From assembly GCA_905178155.1 (NCBI GenBank), contig CAJINV010000007.1:3676265-3740264 (forward strand): 64,000 bases of DNA, in the 5' to 3' direction. The notes below the pieces were generated by a model. That model was not told where the DNA came from. It did no database searches and worked only from the letters and a program-made list of their open reading frames with translations. A program made the translations under genes and the position numbers. Shown in pieces: positions 22,201 through 31,483 of the stretch. Source of the DNA: Amoebophrya sp. A120 (Eukaryota; Sar; Dinophyceae; Syndiniales; Amoebophryaceae). Position 1 is the stretch's first letter. Each line of letters opens with the position of its first letter.

Positions 22201-22444
22201 GGCTGGGCGACAGGAAGAGGAAGTGCTGCAAGGAGATGACCATGGCAGAGAACAAGCAGAGGTAGTGGATCAAGATGAAGCACCGCAGGAAAATACCTGG
22301 AACGAAGGCCCGAGCCCGGAAATCACGCTCGAATCTGCGGAGCACTACGCAGAGATGACCATGCGCCGCGAGGAACGGTCGACACAGAAGAGTCAGCTCG
22401 AGAACGTACCTGATCTGTTGCGGAAAGCGCGACTTCAGGGTTGA
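19265..22444 (+). CDS. large RING-H2 finger membrane protein, probable E3 ubiquitin ligase
   Basis: A single exon encodes 1059 residues. The N-terminus is signal-peptide-like (LCFFCLAAAVHDLLAGVLL). A RING-H2 finger lies at about residues 153-213: CAIC, then LPSCGHTFHLAC, then CPMC, with a longer than usual loop before the last pair. Such domains bind two zincs and recruit E2 enzymes. A hydrophobic span (FFTVLITIFKHPHYILLALF, about residues 565-590) suggests membrane anchoring. The C-terminal half has two copies of the phrase GWRVVE (about 21740 and 21818), acidic Ser-rich linkers and helical charged stretches. Ligase activity is inferred from the finger. No partner or pathway can be read. Confidence 0.75.
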   Translation: MAPRLCFFCLAAAVHDLLAGVLLDRSTTTCLAAYTGMVEQRLENQDRDIDQASSSSASSSSRTASRHHRPAATGCLFDRTCGGTRFSALSEHDSDEDNSTNQCSSDSLPRGPEQRSAEGEDARSQQETSSKVKNSSEKENKDEEQMSQKLHCAICMLDQDEEDQKEAWITLPSCGHTFHLACVRRVALVGEEGQLLPTAMNFQQAAKIRRCPMCREAISPEDCADIADWVNEQHELKAESEKQLAELRKSLQGKKAARRNGGSSRLSSKKSRTTGRSSERTTSGTPREDVADQRQLQVQFRAEDENSENQQTSHDHEFIPYRHISDVAASASQRHAPPPPTQQDSINNMPTTSLLASRFAARDGENQHHRRNYNFYPLGSQGSGSTSLSFPLNLSRGTTGGTSIGGGATRAGSSGASLTASGRNLMEKSSGSLCSRGSSGEDSQLEQELAQLQDRNADLRAKHYRRPPWYSLAGIKRWVLHRCFGRQRQVEHDLATAAAAQQRTMTRDEYYGQMGAFDASFQRAQDRAAEYDRNRQRELEARNNCWSDFWPEYDDRFSCLENGIIRFFTVLITIFKHPHYILLALFLLAGFNMQKMGPEYVWESECILAVADDLHRAVLENSYYTRTGYHFKTSSGGGADGASASAALTQPSIMPNDFLLTETDLAERFARIGEEIVEQATSSDHSSTSGVGTPFSRSSTATSGEDSEDISMIPAEVLEDAFAAWTLSKLTPDVTENRFGHSRTWFMRKYSELKALANSCEQTGVVVEDEVNVARPRFNNPLCAEKERWIKEVQNIPMLTKLEFYQLLQSFLAEEAKREEELQRQGWRVVESTSENDRPSTAAASSSENGGWRVVEPAALPIDDKKLQGTDSPRPVSDSAAASNDLKTSSESTALSDKMQEVSQFGAVARRLRGFLHGGVSFLHGRHEQELRKFGSSKYLLTASDLYRAIAHLPRVKREILRRCPVVLEDRKKSKSSKAAGRQEEEVLQGDDHGREQAEVVDQDEAPQENTWNEGPSPEITLESAEHYAEMTMRREERSTQKSQLENVPDLLRKARLQG

Positions 22445-23285
22445 AGCGATGCGGTGGGAGGAGCATGTGGCCTCAAATTAGGCGGGAAATTTCGAACTTA
22501 TTTTCTAGTAGGTTGCTTGTAATTAATAGGCGGCAATCGATATCGAGGTTGCTTCGAAAACTAAAAGACGCATCGGTCGTTCATAACGAGTGCTCTCTCA
22601 ACTCGAACTGATATTTTTGTTGTCTGCTTCAACTAAAAAAAAAAAATGAGAATTATTATAGTCATTGCATGGATCGATTGGCGTGGCCGTTGTCCTGGTC
22701 CCGCACAATTAGGCCAGCGTCGCATTTTCTAACTTTTATTGTCTGAGAATACACAAAGAAGTCGTGAAGACAAATTTTCAACTTTTTGATGTCTGCGATA
22801 CTGAAAGTAAAGCTGAAAATGAGTATGAACTGGAACTCAACTGTAGAAACAAACCTGCTGCAACATGCAAGTACTAAAGTCAGGCGCGGGGCGGGAGCAG
22901 ACATAGCTGCCAGCCTGGAGCCTTGCTGGACGGGAATTACATCGGCGTGAAACCTTTGCGAATGCTTCGCTACCCGGTCGTCGGCTGGGAAAGGATTTCT
23001 AGTAGTACTTTTTCCTTCTGCATCATACGAATGCGTTTGCTATGTGCTGTAAGTGGTAGTACTAGAAGATGTTGCTCATGTCATCTACAACTGAGTGTGA
23101 GACGAGCAGAATGAGAGCAGAAGCGCTATGAGTCAGGTGTGCTGTAAAAATATGTGACAATGTGCACCAGCTTCCAGCGTATTAAGATATCTTGACGATG
23201 AGCCACGATTTCCCTTCAACGAGAAGCACGAAATCGAAGAAGCGCAAGTGGTCGTTATTTCCGCGGTCGCTCCGACGAAATCAAA
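22445..23285. other. intergenic, no firm gene
   Basis: An A-run lies at about 22635. A short frame at 22923-22990 (GNYIGVKPLRMLRYPVVGW) looks somewhat protein-like and could be an upstream exon of the next gene, but no splice path was established. Confidence 0.35.
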
Positions 23286-25310
23286 ATGTTGGACGCCTGG
23301 GAAACGAAAAAGCTGACCGAAATCTACGAAGAGCTGTGTTCTCTCCCCCAGAGCCAAGCCTTTTTGCACCCCTTGGTGTGGAGGGGGGCATCAGCATCTT
23401 CCCCTGCAGGAGTTGTGCCTACGAAGAGCGATGTTGAAGACAATCAAATTTCGAAGGAAGAGTCTGCCGTTGTCAACAAGCCGAAGGACTTTGTTGACTG
23501 CGACCTCGTGCTGATCGGCGAGGACCTGCGGCACAACGATCTGCAGAGTTCCCAGGAATTTTGGGACGACCTGCATCTCATCTCCCACAATGCCCACGTC
23601 TACGTATCAAAATGAAAAATCCCCCCTCCCCATATCAAAGCGGAAATTTGTGCTGCCGCTGCGGATTTGTGACCACAAATCAGCTTTGTATTGCAGAGAG
23701 GCACTGCGGCTAGATGAGATCCCCAGGCTAGGTAGGGGCGTATGCGTCTAGTAGTTCAGCATGGCAAACGGCCCCCCTTTAGGCCCAACAGCATGACAAA
23801 TCGCTTCCATAATGGGGCGGAAGCTTCTGCGCTTGTCTTCTTGCAAGACAGACGCGATCTGTGACCTCAACTCCGCAGCGCAAATTTTTGGAAACGCACC
23901 TTTTCAATATGGGGAGGGGGGATTTTTCCTCTCAATAGTACGTGGACCTGCACATGAAGTCCGCCGCCACGTCGCCCCAGGATCATCCCGAGTTCCAACA
24001 ACTCTTGCTTGCCGCCGCGGACTTTGAGGAGGCGGTTTCGCATCTGGAAACCTCCTTCAAACACGCACTGGAGGGGCACAAAACGCTGGCCCTGAACCTC
24101 GGAAACATGGACTTATGAAATGCAAAAGCATCGTACGTAGTATAAATTGCATATACAAATTGGCTCAGCATTACAAATTGAATTTGTAATGCGGATTTGC
24201 CTTAGGAACTGGATTTGTAATCATGCATAAATGCAACTAGTACCAGTACGACGAGTGCGATACTTTTGCACTGCATAGGACTCCTTTGTAGACGAAACCG
24301 CGGAGAAGTTTGCCGAGCTCCTGCATTCCGGGTGGCACGACGGAAACAGTGCGCTGTTGAGCGGTGCAGCTTATGGGCAGGAAAAAGCTTTCGGTTGGCC
24401 CTGCTGGCTGTGTTTATCCTGAATTTGAAGCAGCAGATATGGAAGAAAATGGAGTGATGAAAAGTGACGTGGATGTGGATCATCGTTGGCTTACAACTGC
24501 ATACAACGAACAGCTGATGCATGTGTGTGTGATGATGTGTACGGACGTTGAGATGATTTTCAGTGCGTCTACCAATTCGACCGTCGTGGAGAAAACAACA
24601 AAAAGGAAGAACGAGCGGCAAATTATTATTTGTGAGTCGCTTGATAAGTAGCCGAAACCGAAAGCCATTTCTTCCCATGATGTTCTTTCCTCTTCCTCCG
24701 GCGGCGTCACTTCCTTTTTCGCGTCTCTCTTGACTGGAGGCACCGCAGGGACGAGTACAGATCTCGGCAGCGGTGGTGGCACCAGTGAAGCTCACTTGCA
24801 AGAAATAGCCCCCCCTGCTTCTGCTACACAGACCTCAGCGGATGCGGCAACGTTGAGAAATGCCGCGGACAGAAATACTTCGTCGGTGTTTTCGCCCTCA
24901 GCTCGGTCGCCTTCGATTCTGAAACAGAATTTATACCCGTCTACCCCCGAGCTTCCCTCCGGGCGGCAGCCGCGGATTTTCGACAATCCGCGGGAATATC
25001 TAAAGCACGCACCGTCGCTGCACTCCCTTATCCCATGGGCACTTTTAGTACTCATGAAACTGAGACTATTCTTTTCATGGCCCGCCTAGTGCTGTTGGCT
25101 GCCGCGACTCATCTTGTTGGACTTTGTCGTGTGGGTCCTGATGTGACAGTGCTGACACTGGGAAATAAAGAAGGACTTTTTACAAAGTATGATCTCGAGC
25201 AGCAATAGGTACAAGACTTTTTGTCTCATGGGATAATCTTTTCGGACCAGTTTGTACAGCGCGGACTGGAATTGCATTCCCTGAATGATGTGAGGAACTT
25301 TCTGATCCAG
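23286..25310 (+). CDS. bromodomain protein (3' end unresolved)
   Basis: Bromodomains bind acetyl-lysine on histones, which suggests a chromatin role. Exons 23286-23604, 23943-24113, 24283-24371, 24679-25028 and 25241-25310 stay in one frame for 333 codons. The match is LTEIYEELCSLPQSQAFLHP, then CDLVLIGEDL, SSQEFWDDLHLISHNAHVY. The Asn of SHNAHVY (about residue 102) sits where the acetyl-lysine-binding Asn is expected. A coiled helical stretch follows, then a Ser/Thr-rich linker and DQFVQRGLELHSLNDVRNFL. Four introners interrupt it. A GT donor at 25311 means the gene continues; fragments near 25387-25460 (MRNTAEKESWHPRM) and 25755-25954 (ending EKGKEG and a stop) are candidates for the end. 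Confidence 0.6.
23605..23937. mobile_element. introner, AAAATCCCCC inverted-repeat family (second copy)
   Basis: The element is 333 nt with CTACG at 23600-23604 and GTACG at 23938-23942 (four of five bases match). Ends are TATCAAAATGAAAAATCCCC and GGGGATTTTTCCTCTCAATA. The inner part CCCCTCCCCATATCAAA is shared with the element at 2781-3194. Removal gives A-H-V-Y|V-D-L-H. Confidence 0.85.
24114..24277. mobile_element. introner, TGCAAAAGTATCGCAC family
   Basis: The element is 164 nt with exact GGACT duplications (24109-24113 and 24278-24282). Ends are TATGAAATGCAAAAGCATCG and GCGATACTTTTGCACTGCATA. Removal gives G-N-M-D|S-F-V-D. Confidence 0.88.
24372..24678. mobile_element. introner, GCTTTCGGTT inverted-repeat type
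   Basis: The element is about 307 nt. Left end TATGGGCAGGAAAAAGCTTT with CGGTT matches the complement of AACCGAAAGCCATTTCTTCC plus CAT at the right. Target duplications are not clear. Removal keeps frame (S-G-A-A|D-V-L-S). Confidence 0.55.
25029..25235. mobile_element. introner, TATCCCATG ends
   Basis: The element is 207 nt. Ends are TATCCCATGGG and CTCATGGGATA. The flanking 5-mers TCCCT and ATCTT differ. Removal keeps frame (H-S-L|S-D-Q-F). Confidence 0.55.
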
Positions 25311-26097
25311 GTACGAGATACAAATTTACCGTACACTCATTACTAAAAAATACGTGTACAACAACAAATTTCGGCAACCGAGTAGTCGTGATGCGGAACA
25401 CGGCAGAAAAGGAGTCCTGGCATCCGAGGATGCCTTGTTTCTTGCATTTTTTTTTGTACGTGTGCGGTAAGTTGTTTTCTGTGCATACTAGGAGGTCAGA
25501 GACTACTATGAAGACGAAAAAGATTGGACAGAAGTTGACATTTGAGTTTGGTGCGGTGCAAAAAGAACAGTTGCATATTTATAGGAGATATGATATTCAC
25601 ACAACGCTACATTTTTTGTAAACACGACTGCGGGGGATCATTCCTTTCTCTCGCGGTGTTCGTTGTTCTTCAGAAGCCCTTCGTACTGTGTGGAGCTTCG
25701 TCAGCATCTGCGTAAATCGTTATCGTTCTCTTGTTCTCGATTTTTCTTCTGAGAATTTTAATCGAGCGGTTGAAGAACGTGCTGGTGTCCCATCAGATCA
25801 CAGCTGTATGCAAGGCGAACCTTGTGCTTCGGGAGAAGAAGTAAGGGACAGCAAGATGAAACATGAGCTTGAGTGTCGTGCTGCCAGCGGCGGAGGTGCG
25901 CTGAGGAGAAAAATATTATCGGCCTCGCACGGAGAGAAAGGAAAAGAAGGTTAACGTATAAAGAGATTTAGAAAGGTCGAAGGTTTATGACTGTCAATTC
26001 GAAGCAGAAATTTTAATGTAAGAGTCTCAGTTATTTGTCATTGTCTGCTCGCATCTTGAGTGGAGTACTCTTTCTGGCAAGCACCCATTCGCAAGAT

Positions 26098-29000
26098 ATG
26101 TCTGTTATTGTTGACATTATGAGGCCCCTAGTGTCCATCTTTGTACCGGGGCCACGGCCGAGCCGCAACACGAAACGTCTACGAAACAAGAAGGGAACAA
26201 CGCCGGGCGGCAAGAAGAACTACGCAGACGTCTTCGTCGCATATACCTTTTCCCTCCGGCGCTTCAGTCATGTTGACGGGGCTTCGAACAACCTGCTCGC
26301 CCTATTTCTCGCGACGGTCGCGCTCTACTTTCTGTTCATCTTTAACATCTCGGTCTGCAGTATAACATCAGGGTGGAACAATTATGACCCCAAGAACTCA
26401 ACTCCCCGCGAACCAAAAGCCGTCGCGCTAGTACAACTGACGACGGACACGAAGGACACCAGTCGCATTGAGGACACGACCGCTGCCCCCACTTCAGCAG
26501 GAGCAGGAGGAGGGTTCTTATTTGCCTACGCATACAAGACTCACGGAGGTCACGAGGGCCGGGTCGCAACTGGTGGAAGACCGTCTCCGGATGAATATGA
26601 AAACGGCCTGCGCAGCTTCGCCGAGCCGGACCCGGATAGGGGTCTTCGTCTTCCAGATGACTTGGCGGACGACCGACACGGTGATGAGCAGAGCGCCACA
26701 GAGCTCGATGTCGAAGATGAAGCACAAGAAACAACGGAAGAAAACTACCCAATAAAAACCACATTGCGTCGTGAACAGATGATGATGACCCGCGGAGCAG
26801 CTGGACCGCCGGCCGCAGCCGCTGATAGAAGGCATAGCGCAAAAACTTCTCGACGATCACGAAAACACGGGAACGGCGAAGAAGATGACCTGAAGATTAT
26901 GCTGGAAGAAACTCTCCAAAAACAAAAACACCAGCAGCACTCCACGATCGAAAGTGATGGTCGTACGACGGAACAGATGACCGGTGAGGATACTAGTACG
27001 ATCGGCGACAGTAGTACTCCTTCTGGTAGCAGAAGTAGACGTAGTGGTGCAACAACTGGTACAACTGGTGGCGCCGCAGCTGCAACTACTAATTCAAAAT
27101 CGGCGCAGCTCCAGATGACCGTTCAAAAATCCTCCAAACCGCGATCGCTGGTTCGTGCCGAGACGAGTCCCTCTGATGTTGCAGCAGTTGATGACGAGCA
27201 TGCTGCAGAAGAAGAGCAAGACCGGGACAACAGCGCGATGGACCACGAGCACGACCACGAAACACTATCAAGTGACAGCCTGCTGGAGCACGATCACGTC
27301 CAGAAAGAGCTAGTACACGGGAGAAGTGACAACTGCAGCACGACGAATCTGGACTGGGAGATCTGGCCGAACAACGGGGCCAAAATTGTCGTAAAAGCCG
27401 GGCTATGCATTGCAGCAAAAGCATCGCACGACGTAGTAGAAATAGCATTGCAAATTTTTGCAGGAAGAACGAAAGCTTTAAATGCTCATGCTGAATTAGA
27501 AATAGAAACCACCTCTGTCACGCTGTAATGAAATTGGTTTTGGTACGACACGAGTGCGATACTTTTGCAGACGATACGGGCAGCTCAACTACGAGAACCG
27601 CGCAAGGAACTGCGCGGGTATGAAAGCGCCGGACTGCGCATACTACGCATGCAATTGGCAAACCTCTGATTCTGGGAAGAAACTGCACACTAACACAGCT
27701 GGCAACAAACCAAGCGTATCCGGGGGATATCCTGTGCAAAAATATCGCGCCCGTACTAATAACACCGCCCATGGATGACAAATCTGGCTCCCTAATTTAG
27801 TTTGCATGACACATTGCATTTTTCTTCTATGCGATTCAATATATTACCTCGAGTGCGATTCTTTTGCAGTGCATAGGGCTTTTTCTAGTCCGATCTTCAG
27901 GTTCCGGTATCCCACCTACAAACTTCCAGCGGGCGCCTATGCGTTGTTAATATGTCTGGCTCTGGAAGACGAAGAGTGCATTTTGTGTTGCATCATGGCT
28001 TGCATTCCTAAACTAATATCATTCTGTAATTGCATATGCATAGCCAGCAAAGGCGCCATGACTTTTTTGTCCTGGAGCAACGCAGTGACCCATTGCCATG
28101 CGTGCTGCGCATGAGTAGATGGCGTCAAATTATAGACTCGTCATGCTTGGCTGCACTTGAAAGGTTGAAAGCACCGGACCCATCGATTTCGATGCTTATT
28201 CGTCCCTCGATGGCGTCACAAGTTTCATCCAGGCCCAGACATGTGTGAATTCGATAGCGCCATGGGTGTGCGGAAAATGAAATTGTCGATGGAGTTCTAC
28301 AAAATCAAGAACAGCGGTTCGGGCAGCGGTGCTGCGCTATTCCTCTCGAGATATGCCAACGGTTGCGATGCGGATCCCAAGGGGCAGGAAACCACCTACA
28401 TTTTCAATCTCGACGGGCCGTATTTCGAGCTGCGGAAGTGGAAGAATCTCCATCAGCCAGGACCTGCGGGAGACACTGTTGCGAGCACGGCCTACGAGCA
28501 CGGAACTCAGACACTGTGCAAATCTCCGTGTGCCGAGGACGACCCCAACGACGTGGGGAAAAATTTTGCGAAGGAAGCGAAAGCGAACAGCATTCTCAAG
28601 AAAAGCGCCCTCGCGGGCCCGTCGGAATGGAATGAGGTCACTCTCGAGCTCGACAATACAAGCGGGAAAATCAAGCTCGGCGCTAACGGCAGGTCGTGGT
28701 TTCTGAAAGACAAGACAAAGGGCTGGATTAAGCTGTACCAGAACTCCGCGACGAATCAGATTTGTACGGTTGGTTTCCGACCCCACCGGAATCGCATTCG
28801 CATTGCAACGTCGACCACCACAACGACAACCTCAACAGCTGCGCAGGCGCAAGGCGGTACCGCTGCTAAGTCGGATGGGTCTTCATCTCCAACGCAGCAG
28901 GAGATGAAGGCAGTGCGAGGCTTCGATCTGAAACTAACCGTCGATGACAGTACCGACGTATCACACTGAAAAGTGTTAACGTGAACGGAATTTGCGATGA

Positions 29001-30049
29001 TCCAGGAATGCACGAGAAATGATGCCTAAAGAAATTTGTATTGCATAGCATGCAGTATAGCGAAAATTTGTCATGCATGACTGCAACGCCTCAAAGCCGT
29101 TACTTAACGTTAACACTTTCTTGCTTGAGACAGCGTTCAGGTTCTCGCGCGGGACCTGCTCGACCCCGTGAAAGAAGCCGTCGTTGCGTTTCTGGTGGAG
29201 AAAAGTCCGGACCTGGGGCTGACCCCTGCCGACATCGACGATGACGACGTGCTGATAGACAGCAAGAGTGCTCTCTATTCCTCGACGCTGTTGCAAGGAA
29301 TGACGGGGGAGGAGGAGATGACGGGCGAGGACGTCGATTCGTCGAGAAACAAAGAATTATCCAGCCTCCAGCATGATAGCGGAAGTCGGGAACAAAGCAA
29401 CGCGGCAACGGTCGGCGCGGCGTCCTTCGCCGGTGCGAGGCCTGCTGTTGCATCCTCGATGAAAGAAGCAGACACGAAGAGCGAGGTCAAGATGAGGAAA
29501 ACTCGCAGCACTTCTAGATCTTCATTGGAAACAAGAACGAGAGCAACTTCTTCCAAAACCGTGGAGCTGCAGGCCTCGGTGGGAGTTTGGGGCGACGTGG
29601 AGGCGCTCCAAAAACTCAACGACGCCTGGCCGGCGGGTTCGAATTTGCTCGGCAGTGATGACGTTGCAATTTTGCAGGGTTTGCTGTCGCAGAAAATTGA
29701 CGAGACTAGCGCGCTCGACGACGTTGTCACCGCAATCGAGGAAATTGGGCCGCACGCAGCAGCCGAGGCCAGTGAGACAAGACAGGTACTTGGAGCCACG
29801 CCTGGGAAGAACGACCAGACCACCACAACCACCACGACTGCAGCGCCAACCGAGGAAGAGAAAGAAAACAGCGCTGCCATGCTGGCCGGAACTGTGGCGG
29901 TCGTGGGGCTGCTCCTGGCCGGTGGCATCGCAGCCGCCGTCACCTACACCGACAGTGCAAAGCAGCACGGCGCAGAAGAGGATAATGTGGACGAGGAGGT
30001 CGTATGCAACGGTGACAATCATCCCACACGAGTCACATTAACCTCGTAG
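26098..30049 (+). CDS. large membrane-anchored protein, unknown family
   Basis: Proposed exons 26098-27403, 27582-27727, 27881 to about 27946, about 28247-28958 and 29136-30049 give about 1047 residues. An early hydrophobic span (NLLALFLATVALYFLFIFNI) suggests a type II anchor. A long Glu/Asp/Ser-rich spacer follows. The Cys-containing region after it appears folded (DWEIWPNNGAKIVVKAG, RNCAGMKAPDCAYYACNW, FDSAMGVRKMKLSMEFYKI, YIFNLDGPYFELRKW, GPSEWNEVTLELDNTSGKI), reminiscent of a beta-sandwich ectodomain. Then come a Thr-rich linker, a helical segment (VLARDLLDPVKEAVVAFLVE) and a second hydrophobic span (AGTVAVVGLLLAGGIAAAV) near the C-terminus. Four introners split the gene. The border at about 27946/28247 is uncertain. 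No enzyme motif is seen. Confidence 0.55.
27404..27576. mobile_element. introner, TGCAAAAGTATCGCAC family
   Basis: The element is 173 nt with exact CGGGC duplications (27399-27403 and 27577-27581). The left end is TATGCATTGCAGCAAAAGC; the right end GCGATACTTTTGCAGACGATA. Removal gives V-K-A-G|Q-L-N-Y. Confidence 0.85.
27728..27875. mobile_element. introner, TATCCTGTGCAAAA family
   Basis: The element is 148 nt. Ends are TATCCTGTGCAAAAATATCG and GCGATTCTTTTGCAGTGCATA. Flanking 5-mers GGGGA and GGGCT match imperfectly. Both duplication registers keep frame (V-S-G-G|F-S-S-P or V-S-G-A-F). Confidence 0.75.
27951..28243. mobile_element. introner, ATGTCTGGGYCTGGA family
   Basis: The element is about 293 nt. 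The left end TATGTCTGGCTCTGGAAGAC pairs with the right end TTCATCCAGGCCCAGACATG. Flanks TGTTAA and TGTGAA are similar. The exact splice register was not resolved. Confidence 0.6.
28959..29130. mobile_element. introner, AAGTGTTAACGT inverted repeat
   Basis: The element is about 172 nt. AAAGTGTTAACGT near the left end pairs with ACGTTAACACTTT near the right end. Flanking CGACG and CAGCG are imperfect; GACAG at 28946 and 29129 is an alternative duplication. Either register reads into V-Q-V-L-A-R-D. Confidence 0.6.
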
Positions 30050-30340
30050 ATAGAAGTTTTGGCTCGAATGATAATGCTAATGCCGTGTAAATTTTTGCAT
30101 TACGTTTTTGTACAACATTGAACCGCTGCAACCAGCAGAACAAGGAAGGATGCGGTGGTTTTTCTATTGACTTGCATGGTGCTTTTGCCATTGCATGAAA
30201 AAGACATGAATCTAAACACGTTATCATTAGTCTTGGCCACCAGATGGAGCACAGTTGACTTCTTCTGCGTATGCAACAGTAACACTGTTACAAGAAGCTG
30301 TGGGCTGTGACTCGTGTGACTACAGTTTTCGTGAGGACAT
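30050..30340. other. intergenic, no gene seen
   Basis: A short protein-like phrase at about 30116-30165 (NIEPLQPAEQGRMRWFF) may be chance or an exon. Nothing else was recognised. Confidence 0.35.
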
Positions 30341-30824
30341 CGGGCAGAAGGCGAGGCAGATGGCAACGACGCGGAACAGAACGTAAGTTTTCCCGAATGA
30401 TGTAGAAAAATGTTGCGTGTTGTGTGCACTTAAAAATCTTACAGATATTTACAGATGAAGATGCTCCTTGTTGTTCAAGGTAGATGTTGCCGCAGAATGA
30501 CAAGATCAAGAAAGGTCATGAACACAAAACTTTGCAAAACGCAACCCAATGCTTATTTATCTTCAAATAGTATAATTTCGGCCCGTGCGCCGCCAGTGTG
30601 CAATATGTCGCGACACAAACAAACTACTCTCTCGCTCGTTGTCATGGTTATGGCCTTCATCACATGGACATGTTGGGCATAGGTAGCGATACACCCCATC
30701 TGCAGGAACAATGACACATCACTTCTTTTTATCGTAATCACAGGTTCCGATGGACGCAGCTCCCGAAGCAGGCGGGAACGCACCGCTTGGGAGTGCTTTC
30801 GGCGGCGGCGGCGGCGGGGAAATG
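30341..30824 (+). CDS. possible last two exons of a small acidic, Gly-rich protein
   Basis: Exon 30341-30382 (GEADGNDAEQN) ends at a consensus GTAAGT donor. A CAG acceptor at 30741-30743 opens 30744-30824, which reads VPMDAAPEAGGNAPLGSAFG followed by a Gly run and the stop. Both parts are phase 0 and share acidic Gly/Ala character. The upstream start was not found because a stop lies just before 30335 in this frame. A different frame of the second exon is also open, so this is a weak call. Confidence 0.25.
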
Positions 30825-31483
30825 TAAGACTAGGAGTAAGTAGTCGCACATCAAATTATCGTGACTGTCCTCAGACAAAAATGCTACACCTTTCATCTTG
30901 TTCAAAGTCGGCGTTGCTGCACTTCAGCGCGATTTACTTGCGATTGACTTCCTCGCAGACGACAATTGTCTTCGTAGCGCTAGCTGCTGAAGAGAGAAAA
31001 AAAACATACGCAGCAAAGGAACATCAATAGCTACCGCTTTGCTGTTGGCTGCAGGATCCAGGATCTGTTCGCACTTGGGCGGCCCCGCTACTTGCGGCTC
31101 CCTTTTTTACCACACGACAGTGTTCAGATTCATCTGAAGTAGAATTCGCATGGAGTAACATACGATAATTGTGGTTCAGGGACTCAAAAATTAAGATACA
31201 GTGTGGTCGTCGGACGTGGAGAAAGGTAAGATCAACTTGATACAACTATAAAAGTGACTTCTACCTACTTTCCCCAATGACATCATGATCATATCTGCTA
31301 ATTTCGGTTATTAAAGCGTAGCAGGGTCATCTGCTGATGGTTCTCCAACTGAAACGATCCCGATCCTGCCACTGGCCGTGTACAAAGTCACTTTTTGATC
31401 CAGTTTGTCGCCACTTGTGGTCCTTCATCTCCAACTCCAAGATAGACCGAGCGAACTCTCCGAAAAACTACCTCGAAAAAACC
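30825..31483. other. intergenic upstream of the dihydroxyacetone kinase gene
   Basis: No gene or repeat was recognised. An in-frame ATG at 31337 would add 49 residues to the kinase and could mark an alternative N-terminus. Confidence 0.45.

Noticed and set aside
24202-24801. Minus-strand 199-codon frame over the bromodomain gene
   Set aside because: It covers two introners and exons of the + strand gene and has no recognisable features.
30050-30070. Dinoflagellate spliced-leader-like phrase (TTTTGGCTCGAA)
   Set aside because: Only a partial resemblance to the known leader; it lies in a 3' region and the rest of the leader is missing.
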